From positions 1-6,209 of the forward strand of contig QMSF01000060.1 of assembly GCA_003649565.1 (NCBI GenBank): DNA of 6,209 bases. Direction: 5' to 3'. The notes beneath the pieces were generated by a model. That model did no database searches. It was not told the DNA's origin and saw nothing but the letters and a program-made list of their open reading frames with translations. The DNA is from Thermoprotei archaeon. GTDB lineage: Archaea; Thermoproteota; Methanomethylicia; Nezhaarchaeales; WYZ-LMO8. Position 1 is the stretch's first letter. Each line of letters begins with the position of its first letter. Shown piece by piece: positions 1 to 5,454 of this stretch. The position numbers were made by a program, and so were the translations under genes.

Positions 1-756
1 CCTCTAAGTACGAGCTTATATGGTTATGAAACAATTGATAAAGAGACCGTGAAGAACATAGTGACAAGAAGAATAGAAAAAAGAGGGTTCGCCTCCAAAA
101 ACAGGGTTTTCATAACTGAGCCTCTAGTACCTTTTGGAGCATCAGAAATAATAATGTCATGCTTAGAAGAAGGCCTTTTCGACTGCGCGATAACGGTTTG
201 CGAGGGTGCTGGCACTGTTTTAACGTCAAATCCAAAGCTTGTTCAAATGATAGGTGCCTTCTTAACCGGGATAATCGAGACAACACCCATACCAGAAATA
301 ATCGAGAAGCTGAAGGCTCATGGTGGAACAATACTCGATGAAGAAAAAGCCCTAATAGACCAAGTTAGGGGCGTTGAACTCGCAACTCAAAAAGGCTTTA
401 AGAAAATAGCAGTCACCGTAGCTGGATTTAGAAGCTGGGAAATCCCTAAGATAAGAGATCTTGAACAGACATTAAACATTGACGTGACAGTCATGAGCGT
501 GTGCACTACACGAAGCAAGGATCAAGACCTGAAGAACCTTATGTTATCAGACTTAGTATGGGCCTGCAACTCGAAAATTGTGAGGGAGAAAATAGCTCCT
601 CATGCTCTTTTCCAACTAGGAATCTCAATACCAGTTCTAGCCTTAACTGAAAGAGGCAGAAGGGTACTGCTCATCCACCTCATGAAAACTCGAGACACAA
701 TAGTCGCTTTTCGAGCGAAAATGCCTTATCTCGTGCCTGGAAAAACTCCTCAGTAA
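1..756 (+). CDS. DUF2099 family protein (methanogenesis marker protein 8-like), 5' end cut by window
   Basis: The reading frame is open from base 1, and the codons before the GTG at 49 read as normal protein, so the true start lies left of the window and the GTG is not a likely start. Seen: an FGASE motif at nt 133-147, a VCEGAGTV motif at nt 196-219, then TSNPKLVQMIG and GIIETTPIPEIIEKL, followed by IDQVRGVELA and a late ALTERGRRVLL segment. This pattern matches, from memory, the DUF2099 / methanogenesis marker 8 family, which occurs in methanogens and in some other anaerobes. Its biochemical role is not established. The missing N-terminus in this family is usually a few dozen residues. There is no membrane segment, so the protein is probably cytoplasmic. 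The 85-base gap to the next gene, which has its own promoter-like sequence, argues against tight coupling. The family call is fairly secure; a role in methanogenesis in this organism is only an inference. Confidence 0.85.
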   Translation, partial: PLSTSLYGYETIDKETVKNIVTRRIEKRGFASKNRVFITEPLVPFGASEIIMSCLEEGLFDCAITVCEGAGTVLTSNPKLVQMIGAFLTGIIETTPIPEIIEKLKAHGGTILDEEKALIDQVRGVELATQKGFKKIAVTVAGFRSWEIPKIRDLEQTLNIDVTVMSVCTTRSKDQDLKNLMLSDLVWACNSKIVREKIAPHALFQLGISIPVLALTERGRRVLLIHLMKTRDTIVAFRAKMPYLVPGKTPQ

Positions 757-792
757 CCTCATTAACTAAGCCTAGAAGTCCCACCGAAGAGG

Positions 793-834
793 CTATATAG
801 GACTTTTAAAGGAAAAAGATGGTTCGTTTGGGAG
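793..834 (+). promoter_or_regulatory. Promoter and Shine-Dalgarno of the PHP-domain gene
   Basis: A TATA-like CTATATAG at 793-800 would place transcription start near 823. A GGGAG Shine-Dalgarno at 830-834 lies seven bases before the ATG at 842. A second AT-rich stretch, TTTTAAA at 804-810, would put the start near 833, inside the Shine-Dalgarno, so the first is preferred. The spacing is by eye from archaeal promoter rules, not measured. Confidence 0.5.
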
Positions 835-841
835 AAAAACC

Positions 842-1399
842 ATGAAATACCTAAAGCTCGACTTGCATACCCATCCATTTGAAGCCATGGGTTTTCCGAA
901 TCCAAGCATAGATACCGTTGCTAGAATAGTCAAGCAGATAAAGAAGATGGGGCTTGATGGGATAGCAGTCACAGAACATGGAACAGCATTTTACGGCTTT
1001 AAAGCTGCTGAAATAGCTAGGGAATACTTCCCTGAGATAGTGATAATACCTGGTGTTGAGCTTGATGTTGATGGGATAGGACCTGTAACCCATAGACAGG
1101 TTGTTGAGCTATATTTAGGAGACAAAGTGTTTAGATTTCAGGTTCACCCATATGATGAGCGCCCAGAAATTTTAGCTACATGTCAGGGTATCGAAATTAG
1201 AAATCACCTTCATAAAGAGATGAATCAAGAGCTAGCTGAACAACTAGCTTCAAAGTTTAATTTAGTGCCATTAAGGAACTCTGATGCGCATAGGCTTGAG
1301 GACATAGGAAAGTACTACAACATAATAAGCATCGAAATACTACAGAAAAAGGGTAAGCATATTTCACCTTCTCTTGAAAGTGTTAAAAGCATGTTCTAA
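842..1399 (+). CDS. PHP-domain metal-dependent phosphoesterase
   Basis: A complete 185-residue protein with the PHP metal-binding motifs in order: DLHTH at residues 7-11 (His9, His11), TEHG at 44-47, PGVELDV at 70-76 (Glu73), VHPYDE around 101-106 (His102) and NSDAH at 146-150 (Asp148, His150). Known: PHP domains bind two or three metal ions and hydrolyse phosphoesters, as in histidinol phosphatase, the polymerase PHP domain and nucleotide phosphatases. Its small size, without any polymerase or accessory domain, fits the stand-alone archaeal PHP proteins of unknown substrate. TEH replaces the more common TDH, a conservative change. The ATG at 842 is chosen because GGGAG lies seven bases upstream. 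There is no signal peptide or membrane helix, so it should be cytoplasmic. The fold is well supported; the substrate cannot be told. Neighbours give no pathway clue. Confidence 0.9.
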   Translation: MKYLKLDLHTHPFEAMGFPNPSIDTVARIVKQIKKMGLDGIAVTEHGTAFYGFKAAEIAREYFPEIVIIPGVELDVDGIGPVTHRQVVELYLGDKVFRFQVHPYDERPEILATCQGIEIRNHLHKEMNQELAEQLASKFNLVPLRNSDAHRLEDIGKYYNIISIEILQKKGKHISPSLESVKSMF

Positions 1400-1422
1400 A
1401 AATAGGGCTCAGCATTGGAGTC

Positions 1423-1539
1423 ATGCATCACTCTTCAGCCATGCAATGGCACATCACAGCCCAGATAATAACCTTCCAAGCTTACTCAAAAACATTTGCA
1501 GAGAATGGCTTGTATGCAGAAAAACTGATTAAAGACTGA
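1423..1539 (+). CDS. Doubtful small ORF, 38 codons
   Basis: The 161-base gap between the PHP gene and the DUF131 gene contains an ATG-started frame that ends at the TGA at 1537-1539. The frame has a second possible ATG at 1441 and would encode a Gln/Ala/Lys-containing peptide beginning MHHSSAMQW and ending LIKD. A GGAG at 1417-1420 lies only two bases before the first ATG, too close to be a good Shine-Dalgarno. The frame is also open upstream back to a stop at 1384-1386, so it could equally be a relic of a longer gene. I recognise no family. It is listed because it is the only coding possibility in this gap; it may be chance. Confidence 0.15.
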   Translation: MHHSSAMQWHITAQIITFQAYSKTFAENGLYAEKLIKD

Positions 1540-1560
1540 TTTTTACAAGTCAATAGGAGC

Positions 1561-1818
1561 ATGTTAGGGTTAAATTTACCTTCAACGCCATTCATTATAG
1601 GGTTAGCGCTAGTAATCATTGGCATCATATTTATCATTTTATCCTCGATAAAAATGATGGGTGGAGGCAAGGGAGAAACGGCTGGTGTCATCTTAATAGG
1701 TCCCATACCAATAATATGGGGTTCATCAAGAAGAGCTCTGGCACTTACAGCTCTAATAGTTGCTATAGCCCTCATAATAATCATAGTGTTATGGACATTT
1801 AACATAGCAGGTGGTTAA
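1561..1818 (+). CDS. DUF131 (TIGR00304-type) small membrane protein
   Basis: An 85-residue hydrophobic protein with two predicted membrane helices (about residues 10-30 and 59-81). Between them is a Gly/Lys loop (MMGGGKGE) and the segment GVILIGPIPIIWGS at 42-55, which matches the archaeal DUF131 family signature as I remember it. The family is small, widespread in archaea and of unknown function. ATG 1561 is the only reasonable start: an in-frame stop lies at 1537-1539 and no start codon lies between. AGGAG at 1555-1559 ends one base before the ATG, too close for a normal Shine-Dalgarno, so translation may be leaderless or weakly initiated. The next gene starts one base after this stop and also carries a DUF131-like membrane part, so the two products are probably made together and may associate in the membrane. 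Confidence 0.85.
   Translation: MLGLNLPSTPFIIGLALVIIGIIFIILSSIKMMGGGKGETAGVILIGPIPIIWGSSRRALALTALIVAIALIIIIVLWTFNIAGG
1809..1814 (+). promoter_or_regulatory. Ribosome binding site that sets the start of the GINS-like/DUF131 gene
   Basis: AGGTGG overlaps the last codons of the upstream DUF131 gene and lies five bases before ATG 1820. It favours this ATG over the in-frame GTG at 1811, which lies within the site itself, and implies that translation of the two genes is coupled. Confidence 0.6.
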
Positions 1819-1819
1819 G

Positions 1820-2263
1820 ATGAACTATGTAAAAGTAGTCTTTTTAAAAGAGGTCGGCGCCTTTGTTGGCAGTGACGGTAAGATTTATGGTCCTTACTCT
1901 CCTGGCGATGAAGCCATAATACCTGAAGAGGATGCTAAAGCACTAGCTCTCGAAGGGGCTGCAGCTAGAATTGGAGGTTACATCATCGAGCAAGGCAAGA
2001 CGCCACCCCCCTACGAGAGGAGAGGCGCTTTAAAGACCGTGCTATCCTCACCATTCCTCCTCCTATGGATAGGCTTTGCCCTCATCATTATAGGCTTCAT
2101 CATAATGTCATTTTCAGCGATAAGCCCTCAAGGCTTCATATGGATCTTCCCCCTTCCGCCAATACCCATTTCAGGCCCTGAAGCAATACTCCTTGCTGTG
2201 CTTCCGATAGCAATTGTCCTGATAATGTTCGTAGTCTTCATGTACTTAATGTTAAGACATTAA
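1820..2263 (+). CDS. GINS B-domain-like segment fused to DUF131-like membrane protein
   Basis: A 147-residue protein. Residues 3-52 (YVKVVFLKEVGAFVGSDG, then KIYGPYSPGD, EAIIPEEDAKALALEGAA) closely resemble the small beta-rich B domain of archaeal GINS subunits, with the pattern 'fvG.DG.iYGP...GD...iP...A..L...G.A'. A short linker with TPPPY follows at 61-65. The rest has two membrane helices (about 79-99 and 122-144) separated by GFIWIFPLPPIPISGPE, which parallels the GPIPI segment of the preceding DUF131 protein. ATG 1820 is preferred: AGGTGG at 1809-1814 gives a five-base spacing. An in-frame GTG at 1811 would remove that site. The gene starts one base after the upstream stop, which indicates translational coupling. 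The function is unknown; the GINS-like part suggests protein or nucleic-acid contact at the inner membrane face. It lacks the GINS A domain, so it is not a replication GINS subunit. Confidence 0.8.
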   Translation: MNYVKVVFLKEVGAFVGSDGKIYGPYSPGDEAIIPEEDAKALALEGAAARIGGYIIEQGKTPPPYERRGALKTVLSSPFLLLWIGFALIIIGFIIMSFSAISPQGFIWIFPLPPIPISGPEAILLAVLPIAIVLIMFVVFMYLMLRH

Positions 2264-2847
2264 TTCTTAGAACCTGCCTCAACAATATCCATTTCTAACA
2301 GGTAATCAAGCAACTTGGGGCTTATAACTGGCTTGCCATTGATAAGCGGATAGCAAAAAGGCAAGCGAATTTCCAATAAGCCACACTTTAAAGTTAAACT
2401 CCTCGCAATAGGTATATCACTTAGCCTTAATCCCTGTGAGACCTTAAAGGCCATATAGATAGAGCCATCAATCGAAAATTGGCAATCACCTAGGCTTCTA
2501 GGCTTTGCTCTCTTCATTTTTGACGTCAGTAAGCTAAAGGTTCTACCTCTAGGTGGATGATCCCCCAATATTCCTCCTATAACAACTGCCTTGGCCTCCT
2601 CAAAGTCTGAAGGATCAAGAAGCTTATCAGCCTTCGGATCAAGGACTATGGTTTCCTCACCATCAAAAAGCTCAACAGCGCTTTTCTCATATACTCTCCC
2701 AAACTTCTGAAGCCTCTTAGCGCCCCTCACAACATTAGTAAAAGCTAGATTCTCCTTCCCAACTATGATTGATGCATGCTCATACTCTATTAAAACCCAC
2801 CGGCTTAGGCGAGGCTCGAGATGCTCTATGACATAGAGTACGCTCAA
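2260..2847 (-). CDS. SPOUT-fold methyltransferase, DUF431/PF04252 (Sfm1-like) family
   Basis: A 195-residue protein when started at TTG 2847. Seen: VIEHLEP near the N-terminus (residues 6-12), IEYEHASIIVGKENLAFTNV at 20-39, VIGGILGDHPPRGRT at 89-103, LGDCQFSIDGSIYMA at 119-133, LPFCYP at 162-167 and ISPKLLDYL at 175-183. These match the family once called DUF431, predicted SAM-dependent SPOUT methyltransferases whose yeast member Sfm1 methylates an arginine of ribosomal protein S3. The glycine-rich GGILGDHPP and LG..QFSIDG segments would form the knotted SAM pocket. The archaeal substrate is not established; ribosomal protein or RNA is possible. TTG 2847 is chosen because AGGTG (2859-2855) precedes it by seven bases and because the family usually begins just before IEHLE. 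An ATG at 2865 adds six residues but has no Shine-Dalgarno. The stop overlaps the stop of the convergent membrane-protein gene. Confidence 0.87.
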   Translation of the reverse strand: MSVLYVIEHLEPRLSRWVLIEYEHASIIVGKENLAFTNVVRGAKRLQKFGRVYEKSAVELFDGEETIVLDPKADKLLDPSDFEEAKAVVIGGILGDHPPRGRTFSLLTSKMKRAKPRSLGDCQFSIDGSIYMAFKVSQGLRLSDIPIARSLTLKCGLLEIRLPFCYPLINGKPVISPKLLDYLLEMDIVEAGSKN

Positions 2848-2877
2848 ATATCCGCACCTAGACATCGAGATTTAGAC

Positions 2878-2918
2878 ATCAAATAAAAATGTACCTCTAA
2901 ACTTAGGTTGGAGGGTGA
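2878..2918. promoter_or_regulatory. Divergent promoter region with Shine-Dalgarno of the DUF89 gene
   Basis: About 75 bases separate the two divergent starts (TTG 2847 on minus, TTG 2923 on plus). An AT-only AAATAAAAA block at 2881-2889 could serve as TATA box in either direction. Rightward it would start transcription near 2911, at the GGAGGGTGA Shine-Dalgarno (2910-2918) of the DUF89 gene. Leftward it would start near 2859, beside the AGGTG of the SPOUT gene and past the alternative ATG 2865. Which direction it really serves cannot be told from sequence. Confidence 0.4.
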
Positions 2919-2922
2919 CACC

Positions 2923-3819
2923 TTGAAGTTAAAGCCAGACTGCATACCCTGCATACTAGATGTAAGACGTCGAGAGCTTGAACTACTTGAACTCGAAGAG
3001 CACGAAGCTCTCAAAGTCATGATGGAGCTAACTAAGCTCTTAAGCTCAATAGCAGATCCTAATATCAATGTAACAAAGCTTGCCTCAACGATTTATAGAA
3101 GGCTTAAAGAATTAACATTCGAAGACCCCTATTTCTACATTCGTGAGAAGGCATTAGACAAATGCGCAGAAATAGAGAATTTCTGTTATAGTTTGCTTGA
3201 AGGTCTAGAAGGCTATAAGAGATTTAGCATGGCGGTTAAGCTATCGCTTATCGGCAATAGCTTTGACTACGGCGTTTCAGGTTTCGAACCACCAAGTCTT
3301 GAATCCATAACGGATCTAATAGCAGGAATCGAGATAGAGAAGGATGATACGCCTCAACTCTACGAGGCACTAAAAGCGTCATATGTCGTTTATCTCTTAG
3401 ATAACATCGAAGAGCTACCATTCGACATGGCTTTACTCAACGAAATTAAGAGGTTAAACTGCCGAGTCACAGCTATAGCAAAGTCAGGATACTTTCAGAA
3501 CGATACGACAATTCACGACGCCAAGCAAGCTGGCTTGCACAAAATTGTGGATAAGCTAATTGAGAGTGGAACTGATGGCTCAAGCGTTTTCCTAGATGAA
3601 ATTTCAAATGAAGCAAGAAGAGAGCTCATGATATCCAACGTGATAATAGCAAAAGGCATGGCACACTATGAATATCTCTCGGAGACACCATTAAGGAACA
3701 AAACGTTCTTCTTATTGAGAGCTAAGTGCAAAGTTGTAGCTCAAGAATTAGGTGTAAGCCCTAGAAGCTATGTAGTACTCAAAGGCTCAAAGATAAATTC
3801 AGAGAGTAAATGCAATTAA
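2923..3819 (+). CDS. DUF89 / ARMT1-like metal-dependent phosphatase
   Basis: A 298-residue protein of typical archaeal DUF89 length. With TTG 2923 as start it begins MKLKPDCIPC, with the family's N-terminal CxxC (Cys7, Cys10). Further landmarks are GNSFDYG at 111-117, VVYLLDNIEELPFD at 155-168, QNDTT at 192-196, DAKQAGL at 199-205, VIIAKGMAHYE at 240-250, FFLLRAKC at 262-269 and LGVSP near 276. Known: DUF89 proteins are metal-dependent phosphatases, several acting as damage-control enzymes on phosphometabolites. The Asp and Asn of LLDN and the Asp of QND are the expected metal ligands and are present. The usual DNAGE motif reads DNIEE and the usual KG.aNyE reads KGMAHYE, so substrate preference may differ. 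TTG 2923 is chosen over the in-frame TTG 2908 because GGAGGGTGA lies just upstream of it. The next gene follows after 30 bases. Confidence 0.87.
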   Translation: MKLKPDCIPCILDVRRRELELLELEEHEALKVMMELTKLLSSIADPNINVTKLASTIYRRLKELTFEDPYFYIREKALDKCAEIENFCYSLLEGLEGYKRFSMAVKLSLIGNSFDYGVSGFEPPSLESITDLIAGIEIEKDDTPQLYEALKASYVVYLLDNIEELPFDMALLNEIKRLNCRVTAIAKSGYFQNDTTIHDAKQAGLHKIVDKLIESGTDGSSVFLDEISNEARRELMISNVIIAKGMAHYEYLSETPLRNKTFFLLRAKCKVVAQELGVSPRSYVVLKGSKINSESKCN

Positions 3820-3849
3820 TTAAGAAAGATAAACTCGTTTTAGATCTAT

Positions 3850-4554
3850 ATGCTCTCTCGCTATGCTGCTTTAGTCAAAAATATGAGGGGAATAGTCATA
3901 TTTAATCCAGGAGACGATGTAACCCAAGACTTGAAATGGCTTAGCGAAAGATTCAGGTATAGAGTACTTGGCATTCCTCCATCATTAATTGACAAAATAT
4001 CAAAAGTAATGAGACCTCTAGTACCATTAGCGTATCCACATAAAGACCTCATAGACTTTATAAAGTTTGTATCCCAAGCGCTGAATATAGACCATGAGGT
4101 TGCAGAGGCAATATGCCTAGCTTCATGCTACGTAAGCCCAATACTAGCCTTAGGATCAAAAGCTCAAACCTCACTTAAATCTATTGCAATAACCGAAGTT
4201 CCAACAAAAATAGAGATGAACTTGCAAAGCTGGAAGTTACATCTCAGAATAGCCGATTACAGTATACTAGACCTCTACGAGTGGAGCACATCACATGCCG
4301 AAAGAATATGGGAGCATGAAGTGAACGTCGAGAGCATGATAGCTGAAAGGTTAAAAGCGATAGAAAAGGACAAGAAAAGATACTGGCGTCTTGAAAGAGG
4401 AAGTCTAGAACCAAGAACCTTCCTGGTATACTTGGATTTAATTCAAGCACTATGGAGGAAGACCGTAAATCCCAAGGTCTTAAGCAAATACGATAAAGAT
4501 TTGGCATCCGCTTGTCTTGCAATAAACGTAGCGGCCTTCATAAAGCCTTCATGA
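3850..4554 (+). CDS. Unrecognised soluble protein, 234 residues
   Basis: I do not recognise this family. The sequence is protein-like throughout: a short beta-like start (RGIVIFNPGDD, residues 13-23), a helical middle with IPPSLIDKISKVMRPLVPLAYPHKDLIDF spread over 42-70, an Ala/Cys-rich hydrophobic helix around 82-101 (VAEAICLASCYVSP), and a highly charged helical stretch from about 148 to 186 rich in Glu, Lys and Arg. No clear membrane helix, signal peptide, zinc site or nucleotide-binding loop is visible. ATG 3850 has no Shine-Dalgarno; an AT-rich TTAATTAA at 3816-3823 would place a transcript start close to it, so it may be leaderless. ATG 3883, before RGIVIF, is an alternative. It lies 30 bases after the DUF89 gene on the same strand, so a shared transcript is possible. 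No functional claim is made. Confidence 0.75.
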   Translation: MLSRYAALVKNMRGIVIFNPGDDVTQDLKWLSERFRYRVLGIPPSLIDKISKVMRPLVPLAYPHKDLIDFIKFVSQALNIDHEVAEAICLASCYVSPILALGSKAQTSLKSIAITEVPTKIEMNLQSWKLHLRIADYSILDLYEWSTSHAERIWEHEVNVESMIAERLKAIEKDKKRYWRLERGSLEPRTFLVYLDLIQALWRKTVNPKVLSKYDKDLASACLAINVAAFIKPS

Positions 4555-4610
4555 GGAAAACCTTTCCTTCTAATAGAAGAGCCCCCATTGTAAACCACAT
4601 CAATTAGACT

Positions 4611-4622
4611 AAACCTTTAAAT
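4611..4622 (+). promoter_or_regulatory. Strong archaeal promoter (BRE plus TATA) of the four-helix membrane gene
   Basis: AAACC followed by TTTAAAT (TATA 4616-4622) is a good match to an archaeal BRE/TATA element. Its centre near 4619 predicts transcription start near 4645. That start lies downstream of the TTG at 4638 and eight to 17 bases before GTG 4653 and ATG 4662, so it helps to exclude the TTG as start and suggests a very short leader. Confidence 0.6.
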
Positions 4623-4661
4623 CCCTCCCCCGAGAGTTTGGAAGCAAAAAGTGTGATTGTA

Positions 4662-5147
4662 ATGTCGAGAATTATTAGCGGAGCAATAGGGCTTATAGGA
4701 GCAATACTAATGCTAGTGCCAGCGGGCTTAACCATAGCAGCCATAGCTCCTTTATTCGGCTATCTAGGCTATTTACCCTATTTGCCAGCAGAAGTTCAAG
4801 CAATAATATATGTTCTTTTGGTGTGCGTCATCCTGGCATTAATATCGTCCCTCATAGCTTTAGGCGGAGCAGTAAAGGTCTTTCTCAGGAGAAGAGGTGC
4901 TAAAATACTGATAGCAGGCAGTGTACTATACCTCATATTCGGCATCATAGTGCCAATAGCCGTAGTTCTAGCAATACTTGGACCCTATACTCAATACATG
5001 GGATTAGGATTAAGCTGGAGAGCCTATTTAGGAATAGTAGGCATGATACTTGGCGTTATAGGAGGAGTAATGGCTTCTAGAGCTGAAGTACTCACAGCCC
5101 CACCACCTACCTATGTTCCTACTCCACCACCGCCTCCTCCAAGATAA
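4662..5147 (+). CDS. Four-helix membrane protein with proline-rich C-terminal tail
   Basis: A protein of 161 residues from ATG 4662. Four hydrophobic helices lie at about 4-30, 45-72, 82-106 and 119-138. An FLRRRGAK basic loop follows the second helix, which by the positive-inside rule puts that loop in the cytoplasm. An even number of helices then also places the N-terminus and the tail inside. The last 16 residues, from A146, are APPPTYVPT followed by a run of prolines and a final Arg. I recognise no family and no catalytic residues, so a structural or scaffolding role is only a guess. In-frame starts also exist at GTG 4653 and TTG 4638; the promoter at 4611-4622 makes the TTG unlikely, and no Shine-Dalgarno separates the other two. 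The gene has its own promoter and is followed by a hairpin terminator, so it is probably transcribed alone. Confidence 0.8.
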   Translation: MSRIISGAIGLIGAILMLVPAGLTIAAIAPLFGYLGYLPYLPAEVQAIIYVLLVCVILALISSLIALGGAVKVFLRRRGAKILIAGSVLYLIFGIIVPIAVVLAILGPYTQYMGLGLSWRAYLGIVGMILGVIGGVMASRAEVLTAPPPTYVPTPPPPPPR

Positions 5148-5189
5148 TCATCGAAAAACAAGAGATCTCCTGAAAAATAAAGCAAAGAT

Positions 5190-5213
5190 AATGGGGCTTA
5201 ACGCTCCATTTTT
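5190..5213 (+). terminator. Hairpin plus T-tract terminator after the four-helix membrane gene
   Basis: AATGGGGC (5190-5197) pairs with GCTCCATT (5203-5210) through eight base pairs, one of them a G-T wobble, around the loop TTAAC. A run of five T (5209-5213), then CTT, overlaps the base of the stem. It lies 42 bases after the stop of the upstream gene. Archaeal termination mostly relies on the T-tract; the hairpin is a bonus. Confidence 0.55.
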
Positions 5214-5247
5214 CTTATTCTCGAGGTTTTTCTAAAAGTAATATCTC

Positions 5248-5272
5248 AAAGTTGATGATACTCCACAACTTT
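5248..5272. repeat. Perfect 7-bp inverted repeat with 11-base loop
   Basis: AAAGTTG (5248-5254) and CAACTTT (5266-5272) are exact inverse complements around an 11-base loop. It lies between convergent genes and could be a transcript-end structure for either strand or a protein site. Chance is possible at this length. Confidence 0.4.
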
Positions 5273-5436
5273 ATCTTATCGCAATGTCCGAGACTTCTAG
5301 AAATTCTCCAAAACTCAGAATCATGTGCTATGTGTTAAAGGGTGCCTTATAGCGTTTTCAAAGCCACGAATAAATATTAGAAAGACTGTCAGCTCCATGG
5401 TAAATCATGCATCAGCTTATCATGTCTTGAATATGA

Positions 5437-5450
5437 TTAAAGAAAAGAGA
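5437..5450 (-). terminator. Pyrimidine-rich terminator of the glutamate-synthase-like gene
   Basis: Read on the minus strand, TCTCTTTTCTTTAA begins four bases after the TAA stop. A U-rich stretch directly after a stop codon is the usual archaeal termination signal. No stem accompanies it. Confidence 0.35.
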
Positions 5451-5454
5451 CGGC

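Larger units (their letters stand above)
5148..5454. other. Convergent intergenic region, 307 bases, no gene seen
   Basis: This AT-rich stretch lies between two convergent genes. It holds a hairpin terminator (5190-5213), a second perfect inverted repeat (5248-5272) and a pyrimidine-rich terminator of the minus-strand gene. No tRNA, box C/D RNA or convincing open frame was found. An AATAAATATT at 5370-5379 about 26 bases before an ATG at 5398 mimics a promoter, but the frame it would serve runs antisense into the glutamate-synthase-like gene. Confidence 0.6.

Noticed and set aside
49..51. GTG as start of the DUF2099 gene
   Set aside because: The frame is open upstream to base 1 with protein-like codons, and the family has an N-terminal part that would be missing.
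1482..1805. Minus-strand frame of 107 codons
   Set aside because: It lies opposite the DUF131 gene, whose family match and coupling to the next gene settle the coding strand.
2844..3068. Minus-strand frame with a run of serines (74 codons)
   Set aside because: It is the antisense of the glutamate-rich helix near the N-terminus of the DUF89 protein; the serine run comes from the complement of GAG/CTT-like codons.
4244..4522. Minus-strand frame of 92 codons
   Set aside because: It is antisense to the charged helical part of the 234-residue protein and shows no motif or start signal of its own.
4638..4640. TTG as start of the four-helix membrane protein
   Set aside because: It lies only about 19 bases after the centre of the TATA box, before the predicted transcript start, and has no Shine-Dalgarno.
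5251..5454. Box C/D small RNA in the convergent intergenic region
   Set aside because: TTGATGA and CTGA-like elements occur on either strand, but not in the required C, D', C', D order and spacing.
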